Assembly: GCA_000697455.1 (NCBI GenBank)
Contig: JNET01030366.1
Location: 1-12,729 of the forward strand
Source of the DNA: Basidiobolus heterosporus B8920
Lineage: Eukaryota > Basidiobolomycota > Basidiobolomycetes > Basidiobolales > Basidiobolaceae
Direction of reading: 5' to 3'
DNA length: 12,729 nucleotides
The notes beneath the pieces are model-generated. The model was not told the DNA's origin. It saw nothing but the letters and a program-made list of their open reading frames with translations, and did no database searches. Shown here in pieces: positions 1-8,666 of the stretch. How positions within the stretch are numbered: position 1 is the stretch's first letter; the number at the start of each line of letters is the position of its first letter. The translations under genes were made by a program, and so were the position numbers.

Positions 1-39
1 ATTGTGTAAAAACAACTAATTTCTACCAAAATTACAACA
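1..39 (-). mobile_element. LTR terminus, family S, cut by window edge
   Basis: Read on the minus strand this begins TGTTG and matches the first 39 bases of the LTR at 4580-4960 with only about three differences by eye. It is therefore the outer (U3) end of an S-family LTR in minus orientation, and the rest lies left of the window. Plus-strand integrase-like coding begins directly to its right, so it probably inserted into that older element, as the two complete S LTRs did in theirs. Whether it is a solo LTR or part of a full element cannot be seen. Confidence 0.75.
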
Positions 40-870
40 CTGGGAATGCTCAAGAAGTGTGACAGGAGTCAATAACAAAGGACCTGAATGCATTGCCAAA
101 AAACAAATTTCAGAACCAGAATCAACAAACAAACAAGAAATTGATGCATTTTTCAAATATGAAAGCCTAGGATATTACCTCAGATACACACCATCAGATG
201 GCTATCACAACATATACAACTATCTTACAAATCTTTAGATTCCATTGTCAATTCCACCAAAACAACACAGTAACCTCAAGCAGAAAGAATTGATATACAG
301 CTTAGTTAACAACAACTTGTTCAAGAAGAGCAAAAATGGAGTTCCTACAAGATACCTATATTATTCCTAAGAGCAACAGGAAGCTGTCTAGAAGGCTCCA
401 GCTCCAATTGGCATGAGTCTACATTAAGTATAGGTGGTCTGGTTAGATCAGTGTAGTCAAGTGGCTTTAGGACTGGTGTAGTGCTGAGAACTGATTCTCA
501 AAGCACTTACAGTTCCTTCAGGCAATTTCTATGTTTTTTTTATTGTATTACTACTAACCTTAGTTGTTATTACCTAACTGGGATGAAATCATTTACTACA
601 ACTTCAAACTGAGTGCACATAATCAGCAATGTCCTAGGAGTATCATCTTCTGGTATACTATAATCCAGATCCATGGCTACTCAATGAAAGTTGTTTCATC
701 AAAATCGGACAATATTGGGTGAGATATGGGATGCAGAAATTAGATCTTACATGACAAAATGCTATCACCAATCACTGAGCACCAGAGATTGTTTGTGCTA
801 AAATGCCCATTACCTTTGATCTAGCAAATGGAATTACTTCAAACCTGGAACAGCACTAGACTTATAGTAG
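20..870 (+). pseudogene. Ty3/Gypsy integrase remnant (element C)
   Basis: This is plus-strand pol debris from a Ty3/Gypsy LTR retrotransposon. Integrase joins the cDNA copy to host DNA. A stretch near 290-350 reads YSLVNNNLFKKSKNGVPTRY, the usual 'xGxLYRRxKxGxPxRV' block just before the zinc-binding domain of Gypsy integrases. Near 740-850 there is a YHQSL motif followed by MPITFDLANGITS, which resembles the 'AYNTxxHxSTxxSPFELVYGxxPxxPxDL' end of the catalytic core. The copy is old, with many breaks, and the region between (about 420-690) is hardly readable. It runs straight into repeat L1, probably its own 3' end. An S-family LTR truncates or interrupts it on the left. The strand and family are fairly sure and the exact limits are not. 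Confidence 0.65.
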
Positions 871-1650
871 ACGTCTGATGTGGCAAAGTTTCAGATTATA
901 TGGATGATTATCACACGAATTATTAGCCTTTGCAACTACCTCATGTTCAAAATTGTATAAGTATATATTTAATCACTAGGGTAAAAGATTGATTAATTGA
1001 GGAATTTCTTTCCTCTCCATCTACAAATCTAAAGAATAAACTTTACCTTTGCGGTAAAGACATCTTGTTTCTACCAACCCTTCCTTCCTTCACTTCAAAG
1101 ACAGTTCAACAGATTTCTTTATGAGCCTAAAGAGGCACATATCACATTCTTAGCCTAAAGAAACACACAAAGACTTCCTTACTTGAGGATACTCACTTGG
1201 GTAGCCAACAACTCACTTCCAAAGGACTTTAGTTTTACTTTCTTTATCTTCTTCTATCTAAAGGCATCTTTAGATAGGACTTTAGTGCTTGACTTGTTAA
1301 GTTACTGAAGTTTAAAGTTGCAACTTCTGGTTAGTTTTTGAAACAAGGAAGACCTGCAATTTAAAGCTAAAGTATAAGACTTGTTCACTGTTCTAAAGTC
1401 TCTTTACAAAGCTTTATCTTTGTTCTGAACTCAAAAGGCAGGTACCCTCTTAATTTGGGCTTGGTACAACAAGCATCTCTACATATCACAGTACACTGCT
1501 CAGGATCAGATTACAGTTGTTTTGGCTCTCAGCACTAGCTCTTAGTTATGTCAAAGGTTGTTAAACCCTGTTTATGATCTTTAGTTGTCTTTAGAAATTC
1601 AACTTCCCTATAGAACACTGTAGTGCTCTGTGTCATCAACCTGACTTCTA
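810..1650 (+). repeat. Repeat L1: C-family 3' end, probably with LTR
   Basis: This is a direct repeat of 5578-6315, diverged and with several indels. Shared anchors include TTTGATCTA (832 and 5608), AAAGTTTCAG (near 886 and 5679), GTTTAAAGTTGCAACTTC (near 1309 and 5960), ACAAGGAAGAC and TTACAGTTGTTTTG (1511 and 6217). The left part of the repeat still encodes the end of integrase, so it is not only an LTR. A TATA-like GTATAAGTATATATTT (near 955) is followed by AATAAA (near 1035) on the plus strand, and L2 has a similar pair. The right part is thus probably a plus-oriented LTR. I could not fix the LTR ends or a target duplication. Confidence 0.6.
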
Positions 1651-1666
1651 GCTGAAGAAATTTGCT

Positions 1667-2059
1667 TCATTGGCACATCTTCTGAAAGCTATTATTCCGT
1701 TGATTCCATTTTTTGGGAAAGGTTTGTATACTTACCATCAGCATCAATATTTTGCCAGTACAATATTCAGCTACTCCTGATATCAAGTTGTGGTATTGCA
1801 CTTGCTCTCTATCTGGATCTCTTTTCTTATCAAAACATGCCACTCCACAAAACTGGATAAGATGTAAGTGCATCTTATAGTTCATGCATGGCTCCCTGTT
1901 AGTCAGATTCCCACTCATGTGGTATTTTCTCTCTTGGAAGTTGGTAGATAGGTTCAGCAAATTCTGCCAATTGAGGAATCCAGATTCTGAAGAATTCACA
2001 TACAGCAGCAAATCTTGTCTGTATAAGGTTGGCAGGCATAGGTTAATTGGAGATTTTGC
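1667..2059 (-). pseudogene. RT thumb and RNase H start, element A
   Basis: This is the continuation of element A pol below the RT palm. A stretch near 1790-1850 reads CGVACFDKKRDPDREQVQY, which resembles the 'GWGACLDQxDPDRxxVRY' opening of the RNase H domain in DIGIKGP-type Gypsy elements. RNase H removes RNA from the RNA-DNA hybrid during reverse transcription. The similarity fades at about 1700, where repeat L1 ends, so most of RNase H and all of integrase are absent here. The domain call is moderate, since only one block is convincing and the copy is degraded. Confidence 0.5.
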
Positions 2060-2735
2060 CTATCTTAGATAGACCTGGTATTCTTCCTTGGGCATTGCAT
2101 CTTTGCCCAACAAATGAGATCTCAGATATGCCAAAAAGCTTTTGTCCTGACTAATAACAAGTCCAGTATCTTCTATGACAGAAAATGTTACATCATTATC
2201 CTGTACTTGGTCAAAGACAAACTTACATACTCCTGGGTGTACTTCAGTATCATCCTTGGTTCTGGGTCCTTTGATTCCAATGTCATTAACAAACATTGAG
2301 AGTTTGTCAGGTATAAACTTGTAGAGGCCATTGAGCATACACATTGGAGATGGGTGACAGAGTGTGTAGCTCCTTGACTAAGGCTAGTCATTCTAAGAAG
2401 TCACAATGGAGTTTGAAGTACCAAAGGTCTTTTATTTTGACAGCATTAGCAGGTTGCACGTCTTGGATAAACCTAGGTTTTTCATTTTTCTTCTTGGTAA
2501 TAAACCAGCAATTGCATAAGGCCCATACCATGGTTCTTGTATACCAGCAGCTAGTTTGTCTTTAAGCAGTTTTTCGACATCAGGTTTATGTCCTCCATGT
2601 AGTAGGTATGGCTTGAAGGACCAAGGAATGTGCAGAACAGTATATTTCTTGTCTGGTCTTTCAACCTCTGGTTTCAATAGTCCTATCTCAGCATCATTGT
2701 AAGCAAAGGATTTGTCATGTCTCTTAATCATTGAG
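2060..2735 (-). pseudogene. Reverse transcriptase domain, element A
   Basis: Minus-strand RT remnant, which would copy element RNA to DNA inside the virus-like particle. The upstream part (2731 to about 2500) reads IPWSFKPYLLHGGHKP and later KLAAGIQEPWYGPYA, matching the Gypsy RT start 'VPWxxKPxPLxxGLRPxVxELLKxKxxAGIYExSxGPYxSxW'. The lower part holds the catalytic-box region (about 2282-2293) followed by DIGIKGPRTKDDTEVHPGV, typical of fungal Gypsy RTs with 'VDDIGIKGPxTRYxxExxPG'. Spacing between the blocks is close to normal. The copy is broken and cannot be active. Plus-strand open frames over it are shadows. Confidence 0.8.
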
Positions 2736-3535
2736 GCAAATAGCTCCCTTTCTGCAGGTGTAAGGTTACCATCTCCAAGTTGTAATTTGCCCAGTTGATT
2801 GGGGGAAATCTGGGGACATTAGTAGGCAATTCCGGCAGAATGTTGTACACAAGATGAGCAGGTCTTGAACCATAACTTAAAAGTACAAGTGAGGTTTAAT
2901 TTTTTTTTGCAACAGGTTTATATAGTGACAGTGCCATGAAGGTTGCTATGGTCTTGTGTATATATTGTTGGTCTATATATAAGCATCAATACACATATTG
3001 TTTAGTGGGTTGCTTCTTAACAAGGTGAATATGGCAATAAACTCTAGGTATTAATCCAATTGCCTTGTCTTCCAAGAATACAGGGGTCAATCTTTCAAGC
3101 ACTCTTAAGAACGTATCCCCAACTTAGGTGGTAAGTTGGGATCAATATACAACTTGGGAAGCTTCTATGACAGTTTATCAAGAGGTTAAGGGAGATCCTC
3201 CTCAACATCCACTTCTTTTAGCATAACAGTTGGTAGGGCTTTTGGCACTTGTAATACATTCTTGGTAGGGTTACTTATCAAGCATTGTAGATTAGCTGTT
3301 TCCATACCTGGAGGTATCCAAGTTTTTGGAATCTTGATATGCAATGTTTACCCAACAAGGGGTCTGGGTTCCATAAGTTACATGGTACCTGTTCTCCGTT
3401 ATGCTTCTCCTAATGATATAACACTCTTACTATGCTGTCATACCTTCATAATTAGCAATGTCATGATCATGAAGTGTGCCAGTTTCATTCCTTCAGTCAT
3501 CATATTACTGCTACATATCTCTTGTCCATGAGCAA
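2736..3535 (-). pseudogene. Protease-RT linker region, element A
   Basis: This is the minus-strand stretch between protease and RT. Short blocks are readable, such as TWIPPGMETANLQCLI and NPTKNVLQVPKALPTVMLKE (about 3200-3310), then KLPKLYIDPNLPPKLGI (about 3120-3170). The acidic, proline-rich character fits the tether that precedes RT in this type of Gypsy pol. No catalytic function is expected here. The 90-codon plus-strand frame at 3262-3531 is judged a shadow. The region is degraded with several breaks. Confidence 0.55.
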
Positions 3536-3539
3536 TATG

Positions 3540-3850
3540 GAAGAGAAGGCTACTATCATCTTCCTATTTCAATTCAAAGGCACTACGTATCATATCCATG
3601 TTGTGTTCCATAAGCCAACTTTCTCCAATCAATAAATTGTTGGCTGCTACTGGTAGTACGACAATATCCTGGACTAGTGTTTGTTTCCCAACTTGGATCA
3701 GAACAATCTTGGATAATGCCTACTGAGATACCCAACTGATCATTTGCTAACCTTGCTCTTATTGTCTTGCTAGCTACAATATCTAACTGTACGTGGCATG
3801 CAAGGGCTTCTGACATAATTATCATAGAGGCACCAGTGTCAATCAAGGCA
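3540..3850 (-). pseudogene. Retropepsin-like protease remnant, element A
   Basis: The minus strand at 3846 reads MIDTGASMIIMSEALACHVQ, the retroviral-type aspartic protease active-site motif (ALIDTGAS-x2-IMS). It is followed about 30 residues on by RLANDQLGISVGIIQD, the flap and substrate-strand region. The enzyme would cut the gag-pol polyprotein during particle maturation. Its place between gag and RT is as expected for Ty3/Gypsy. The second half is degraded, but the DTGAS hallmark makes the call secure. Confidence 0.85.
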
Positions 3851-4579
3851 AAATCTCCTTATCCTTTATATATCCTTTTACATTTGTTCCTTGGTTAGGC
3901 TTTTGCAAGACAGTCTTGTTGATATGAACCATCATCAATTCTGATAATCCTGCCAATAGTTCTGCGACAGAGATCAGGGCAAGACCAGATCAATTGGTTG
4001 TTGGGATCAAGAACTTTTTTTATTCCAATGTTTTCTTAATGGGGAATACTCCATGTGATCATGTTTTTTTGGTCTGGGCTTGATTAAATAGATCTTCCCA
4101 GAGCTCTTTTTGTCAACTGGCAGTTTTCCCATTCTTTCCTTGGCACTTTCAGTCTGTACTGTTGGTTGTACTATTACATTTCCTGTAGAGTCACTTCTCC
4201 TCTTCTTAGATGCTGTTTCAATGATACAGATTGGAGGGCTTGAATATCTTGAGTTTCTCAGGCCTCCATTGGAGGGATCCGGATATTTCTTGCACTTCAT
4301 TCTTTTGAGAGATTTGTACAGTCTGTTTCCCAAAATACTTATCACATTTATTAGCTCAATGCCCTGTTTCTCCTCAAACATTTCATGGATATATACAAGA
4401 AGGCTTCCCTTGTCAACTCATGATTATTTCCGTCTTTTTGTTGATTTCAAAAGTAGCAACCCACACCTTTTTTGCTTCCAGATGATAATCATTGGAATTG
4501 ATAAAGAGGGAGTTTTTTAACTTTTTGTCTATATTCTTCTATTGCATCAAACCTTGAATACTTCTTTGTTACTTTTTAC

Positions 4580-4960
4580 TGTTGAAATTTGGGTAGAAAT
4601 AAGTTGTTTTTACACAATTTGAGTGCAAAATCAAATTCTACAGGTAAAAATACTCCTATAGTCCAATTTTCAGCTTATTTGGTTGATTTCAAGTATTTCT
4701 TGCAATTACTGATTTGATCTTATTTCTATCAGTTTCTATCAATTTCCAGAATATTCTAATTATGGCTTTTGATATGATATCAGCTGACTACTATATCAGG
4801 AATTATGATTATTAATATGACATCATAGATCTTAAGCCGCAGTTATCAAAAATTAGTATAAATACCTAGCTATTTTCCTCAATAAAGACCAGACAAGTTT
4901 AGTGATTCAAATACTAGCTTATCCACTACTCTCAAAAACACTTTCTTAAGTATTATAACA
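4580..4960 (+). mobile_element. Solo LTR, family S, inserted in element A gag
   Basis: This 381-bp sequence runs from TGTTGAAA to TATAACA and is flanked on both sides by TTAC (4576-4579 and 4961-4964), a 4-bp target-site duplication. It has TATAAATA at 4857-4864 and AATAAA at 4881-4886 on the plus strand, in the order expected for U3-R-U5. The copy at 8290-8662 has the same ends and motifs. Gag of element A, on the opposite strand, lies on both sides, so this LTR inserted into an older element and later lost its interior by LTR-LTR recombination. The internal part of its own family is not in this window. Confidence 0.88.
4857..4886 (+). promoter_or_regulatory. LTR core promoter and poly(A) signal
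   Basis: TATAAATA (4857-4864) and AATAAA (4881-4886) are separated by 16 bases. Both are conserved at the same spacing in the second S LTR (8558-8565 and 8582-8587). The order sets the LTR orientation as plus. The transcription start and poly(A) site are inferred to lie between or just after these motifs. Confidence 0.6.
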
Positions 4961-5577
4961 TTACAAGGCACACTTACTCCTTTTTTGTCAATGTCACCAT
5001 ATGGGTATCCTCTCAAAAAGGTCATTTCTTGTTCACCTTTGACTAAGTCCTGAAGTTTCTTAGTATATCTTCTTTCTTCTGATGCTCTTTCTCTTATTTT
5101 TTCTTTGCACCCCTTTACACAATACTGCATCAGCTGTTCTTCAGAAATGACATTATTTGGGAGGCATTGCACTCTTTAGACAATCAACTCAGTGGAAGTT
5201 TCATAACTTTTAAACTTCTCTTCCAAGCAGTTGCTAGAAAGCTTTTGCAATGATGATTTTTGGAATAAAGATATTGTTTGTGCATGGCTTCTTCAAGGTC
5301 CTTCCATGCTTTTTTGATATTCTTGCTTAGCCAGCAATACCATCTCCAAGCAAGACCCTCAATGTAGCTGCCCAACTCATTTACTTTCATAATTTGTCTC
5401 ATCCTTCTCTACAGGCATTCATCTTGAATTTGTCAAACCATTCAATGGCTTTTTTCTTCTGTTCTTTGAAGTCCTTCAAATCTGCTGGGGACTCCATTCA
5501 ACTGCTTTGCTAATCCACACAGGTGGCACCCATATAGGACTTGAGCCTAAACTGGAAAGCTTAAATAAGAAGACTAT

Positions 5578-6315
5578 TGCTGATCAAGAGCTGATTGCCT
5601 GTAACTTTTGATCTAACCAATCAAATCACTTCAGATTTATTCCATCTCTAAAATGGTGGCTGTGCTTTATTTCAACAAAGTTTCAGCTTCTTAGGCTTAG
5701 ATGTGAGTATGTTATTGGTCACCAAAGTTGAGTCAATAGTGATTAATCATTCAATAATTAGTATATGCACTTGGCTGTTTTCTTGAACATAGATGATGAA
5801 TCTCTTTCCAAATCTTTTACAACTCTGAATAAGCTCTATCTTGCAGTAACAGACAAGTAGTTTTTACCTTCCCTTCTTTCTTCAAGTAAAAGACATCTTT
5901 ACTTAAAGACTCACAGCTTAATATAAGAATTTGGTGCTTAGAGCAAGTTTAATGATTGAGGTTTAAAGTTGCAACTTCCGAATTGTTTTTGTAACAAGGA
6001 AGACTGCAATAGCAAGCTAAAGTGAAAAAACAAGCCCTATCTTCTGAAGTCTTTGTATAGAGCATCCCTTCCAGTTCACAAATATAACAACAAAACCTGA
6101 CAGTAAGTGCTTTTTTTTACATGTTTCCCAAGTTCTGTCCTTGTTTAGCAAAGATCTGTTAGTGTTTGTAGCTATTGGCAAGAACTGCAATCTTTTCAAG
6201 ACACTGCTGGTGGAGCTTACAGTTGTTTTGACATTGGAAGCTTTAGTACAATATCATCTCAAAGGACTGAAAAGCCAGAATATTTCTTAAGTCAAGATAC
6301 CAACCCAGATTGGAG
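5578..6315 (+). repeat. Repeat L2: second C-family 3' end
   Basis: This is a diverged direct copy of L1. Near 5605-5640 the plus strand reads PVTFDLTNQITSD, the counterpart of MPITFDLANGITS at the end of the integrase core in element C. L2 is therefore the tail of a second plus-strand element of that family, not an LTR of element A. A TATA-like GTATATGC (5761) and AATAAG (near 5828) match the positions of the motifs in L1. Its left junction lies 80 bases or less from the start of element A gag on the other strand. The right end fades near 6315. Exact LTR limits are unresolved. Confidence 0.6.
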
Positions 6316-6341
6316 AGAGTAATTCATTAGCTTATCCCTGA

Positions 6342-6674
6342 CACACTTGTGGCTTTCTTACCCTTCACAAAGATTGGTGGTGCTTCCACTATCCAAAGGT
6401 TGCTGATACAGTGGGAGTAACTAATTTACCTTGTCAATATCTTGCATCAGCTCTTATGCCGGCAGTTAAGCAGATTTTTTGCCAAATAAAGTGCTTTATA
6501 AAGCTATGCTTGTGTTGTGCATTGGCTAATGCAAATTTAGATCAATGTGGGCATCCCTATCCATATTTAGGATGTCATATAGATCAAAGAAAGCTCCCAA
6601 TTGGTCATAAACTTTTTCTTGATGATAGAGAAATATGCCAATATTTAAAATATTTAACTATAAGTACTTCATAA
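6342..6674 (+). other. Unrecognised open frame, about 110 codons
   Basis: An open plus-strand stretch ending at a stop at 6672-6674, with no convincing ATG start. The peptide is cysteine- and histidine-rich at its start and middle (HTCGFLTLHKDWWCFHYPKV, then CFIKLCLCCALANANLDQCG) and ends with LFLDDREICQYLKYLTIST. I do not recognise a family. It lies between repeat L2 and the Copia solo LTR and is not clearly part of either Gypsy element. The minus strand here gave no recognisable Gypsy motif. It could be an exon of a decayed host gene, a piece of another repeat, or chance, and the lack of an ATG favours caution. Confidence 0.25.
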
Positions 6675-6884
6675 ACTATATGACTATTTAGTTGGGAGAG
6701 TGCGTTGATGTTAAGTTAGTTTAGCATCTAAGTATCAACATAACTAGGTATATAACTTATATTTGGGAATTTTGAGGTTTTTGTTGAAGTTGTAATGTGT
6801 ACATCAAATGGGAGTGTTTACAAGATTGTGAGATGTCAGATTTATGAAAAATCCTAAACATGTCCTAATGAGCTGAAACACTTG
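6675..6884. other. Unassigned AT-rich spacer
   Basis: I see no gene here. It may be the continuation of element B past RNase H on the minus strand, since B sequence is interrupted at 6885-6997 by the Copia solo LTR, but I found no recognisable integrase motif. Several TGTTGA-like starts (for example near 6702) were considered as LTR ends and not supported. Confidence 0.3.
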
Positions 6885-6997
6885 TAGTATGATCTTAAAT
6901 CATCTAGAATAGTAGATAAGAGTTTCTTTATTTAGTTCCAGCAAAAGATATACATACCTTTATTTAATACAATAAAACCTTATGTGATAATACAACA
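6885..6997 (-). mobile_element. Short Copia-type solo LTR with 5-bp TSD
   Basis: Read on the minus strand this is a 113-bp unit from TGTTGTATTATCACATAAGG to GATCATACTA. It is flanked by ACTTG on both sides (6880-6884 and 6998-7002), a perfect 5-bp target-site duplication. It resembles the LTR of Copia element D (11263-11380) in its start (TGTTGTA..TCACAT), its length, AATAAA motifs, a GGAACTA/GAACTAC block and a TA 3' end. It therefore looks like a solo LTR of the D family. It inserted just beyond the RNase H end of element B, on the same strand as B. Confidence 0.75.
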
Positions 6998-7002
6998 ACT
7001 TG

Positions 7003-7690
7003 ATCTTAATATCCAGAGTCACTTTCAATATCCACATTTTCACTTTTAACAGTAATGACACTGGCATAGGCCAATGTGTTTCCTCCATTTGATTGAGCAG
7101 CATTAGGTTTCTTGACAGGGCATTGGCAAAAACACAATACTTTCCTGATATTGGCAAATTACTATGTCAAACTGCTTAATCTACTTGAACCAACATCCCA
7201 ATCCTCTAGTTGGAGCTTTCTGTGTTTGTGAGTTGGAAAGTGTTTCTGATCAATATCTAGACCATTTGGACAATTTTCAGAGTCCTGATCAGGTGTAGAA
7301 TACCTAGAAATACTTGGGAATAGCTTATGAAATGATTAGGAGCAATACTACACTATTTCAACAATGGGCTATTTCTTCCTTCAGAGTATTGAGTATTACT
7401 TCACAGCTTGGAGTCCATTGATGTTCAGCTTCTTTCTTCCAAAAGTCAGTTAAAGGGGCAGCAATGGCAGCAAAAATCTTTGCAAATTCTTGTAATATGT
7501 AAAAGAATCTAGGAATGCTTCTTGTTCCTTGGCAGCTTGAAGTTGCTTCCACTCTTTAAAAACCTGCACTTTCTTGGGATCTACCTTCACTCCTTCTGTT
7601 GCCACAATACAGCATAGATACAGAATGGAATCCTTGATAAACTCAAACTTTGAGAGTTTAGAATACAGCTTGTTTTTCCTCAACTACTCC
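7003..7690 (-). pseudogene. RT connection and RNase H remnant, element B
   Basis: This follows the RT palm on the minus strand. Clear blocks are LYSKLSKFEFIKDSILYLC and VATEGVKVDPKKVQVFKEWK (about 7560-7680), the 'KLxxKLxKCEFxxxxIxFLGHIVSxEGIxVDPxKVxAI' segment. Next come KIFAAIAAPLTDFWKKEAEH and WTPSCEVILNTLKEEIAHC (about 7358-7480), the 'KIAxPLTxLLKKxxxFxWTxxCxxAFxxLKxxL' segment. Near 7120-7157 the sequence reads ISGKYCVFANALSRN, the 'IPGKxNVVADALSR' end of RNase H. The distance between the last two blocks is much shorter than usual, so part of RNase H is missing. The region near 7205-7345 is homologous to the array unit at 9668-9822, on the opposite strand. Confidence 0.8.
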
Positions 7691-8240
7691 AGTATAGCTT
7701 GTAGATGGCTTAACTGGTCCTCCTTGGACTTACCATGAAACAAGATATCATCCAGGTAGATTATTACACAGTGGTGCAGTAGCTCTTTAAAAACCATCTG
7801 TATCAGTGTCTGCAGGGATGCAGGATGATTAGTAGGGCCAAAACCCATCACCAGACACCCACAGTGTTCTTACCTTGCTCTTGACGCTAACTTGAGAACA
7901 TCATCTGGCTTGATTCTCACTTTGTCACAGCCTCTATGCAGGCTGACATGTTACAGAATCTAATTTCATTCAGCTGGTCTAGCCTCTCATCAATCATAAA
8001 GATAGGATATTTCTTCTTAACAGTGCAGAACTATGTGCTCTGTCATCAATGTAAACTCTCAAGCTGCTATTTCTTTTTTCACTAATAGTACAAATGCTTT
8101 CTATGGTGACATGCCGGATCTAATAAAGCCTTGTATTATTTAGTCATCAAGCTACTTCTGGAGTTGTTCTAACTTTAATGAACATATACTCCTGGGTGTC
8201 TTGCTTGCAGGTAGATTTCCTATAATAATAATGGCATGAT
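7691..8240 (-). pseudogene. Reverse transcriptase domain, element B
   Basis: Minus-strand RT palm and fingers. The catalytic YLDD box is at 7747-7758 within HHCVIIYLDDILFHGKSKED. It is preceded by LVMGFGPTNHPASLQTLIQM (about 7800-7860), the 'xVMPFGLTNAPATFQxLMN' block, and by VRIKPDDVLKLASRAR (about 7875-7925), the 'IRIxxxDxxKTAFRT' block. Further upstream, near 8040-8130, weaker matches to the 'GFIRxSxSPYxxPVLxVKKKDGxxRxCIDYRALN' segment can be seen. Order and spacing are right for Ty3/Gypsy RT. The copy is degraded overall, although the catalytic block itself is well kept. Confidence 0.85.
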
Positions 8241-8289
8241 CAACATCTTTTCCTTGTGGAAACTGATTCAAGGATTTGAGAAACACATG

Positions 8290-8662
8290 TGTTGTAGTTT
8301 TGCTAGGAACTAGTTGCTTTTGCCAAGTTTTGAGTGCAGAATCAGATTCTACACATTAACATACTTTTACATACTAATTTTTGGCTCATTTGGTTAACTT
8401 CCAATATTTCATACAATTATTAACTTGATCTTTTTTCTATCAGTTTCTAACAGATTCTATTTGTGGATTGTGATACAATATCAACAGACCAGTATATGAG
8501 GAGTTACAATTAGTAATATGATCTCTTAGATCTTAAGCCAAATTTTTCAAAAATTAGTATAAATACCCAGCTATTTTCCACAATAAAGACCTGACAAGTT
8601 TTAGTGATTCAAATACTAGCTTATCCACTACTCTCAATAACACTTTCTTAAGTACGATAACA
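8290..8662 (+). mobile_element. Solo LTR, family S, inserted in element B
   Basis: This 373-bp sequence runs from TGTTGTAG to GATAACA and is flanked by CATG on both sides (8286-8289 and 8663-8666), a 4-bp target-site duplication. TATAAATA is at 8558-8565 and AATAAA at 8582-8587. The last 114 bases match the other S LTR at about 94% by eye, while the first 260 match far less. It lies between the protease-RT linker and RT of element B on the opposite strand, and element B pol resumes on the far side. No internal S-family sequence remains. An alternative reading with a 5-bp ACATG duplication would drop the final A of the LTR. Confidence 0.88.
8558..8587 (+). promoter_or_regulatory. LTR core promoter and poly(A) signal
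   Basis: TATAAATA (8558-8565) and AATAAA (8582-8587) have the same spacing and flanks as in the S LTR at 4580-4960. Conservation in two diverged copies supports a functional core in the ancestral LTR. Confidence 0.6.
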
Positions 8663-8666
8663 CATG

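Larger units (their letters stand above)
1665..5500 (-). mobile_element. Ty3/Gypsy element A, degraded and nested into
   Basis: On the minus strand, in order from high to low coordinate, are gag, protease, a protease-RT linker, reverse transcriptase and the beginning of RNase H. This is the Ty3/Gypsy order apart from integrase, which is missing on this strand. The RT has a DIGIKGP motif after its catalytic box, unlike element B, so the two are different lineages. The left end stops within RNase H, next to repeat L1. The right end stops just upstream of gag, next to repeat L2. No LTR of its own is evident, because L1 and L2 carry integrase code on the other strand. The copy is old and broken in many places. 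A solo LTR (4580-4960) sits inside its gag. Confidence 0.8.
3990..5500 (-). pseudogene. Gag remnant of element A, split by a solo LTR
   Basis: Minus-strand gag, the structural capsid and nucleocapsid polyprotein. A plausible start at 5497 gives MESPADLKDFKEQKKKAIEW. Near 5290-5390 a block reads NELGSYIEGLAWRWYCWLSK followed by AWKDLEEAMHKQY, matching the 'xxLxGxAxxWYxxxxxxxxxWxxFxxAFxxxF' core of Gypsy capsid. A charged segment, EQLMQYCVKGCKEKIRERAS, lies near 5090-5140. Beyond the solo LTR at 4580-4960 gag-like sequence resumes, with a worn CCHC zinc-knuckle region near 4320-4380 and a basic tail (KKRRSD near 4200). The copy carries many breaks besides the LTR insertion. Confidence 0.7.

Noticed and set aside
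2114-2565. Plus-strand open frames over element A RT
   Set aside because: They are shadows of the minus-strand RT, which has clear family motifs.
3262-3531. 90-codon hydrophobic plus-strand frame, possible membrane protein
   Set aside because: It is the antisense of the protease-RT linker of element A. The hydrophobicity comes from the complement of a proline- and lysine-rich stretch.
4110-4520. 136-codon plus-strand frame, the longest in the window
   Set aside because: It is antisense to the gag zinc-knuckle and basic tail of element A and resembles nothing known.
880-6315. L1 and L2 as the LTR pair of element A
   Set aside because: Both repeats include plus-strand integrase code at their left ends, so they belong to another element on the opposite strand.
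6700-6884. A second LTR starting at GTTGATGTTAAG near 6702
   Set aside because: No matching end, target duplication or second copy was found.
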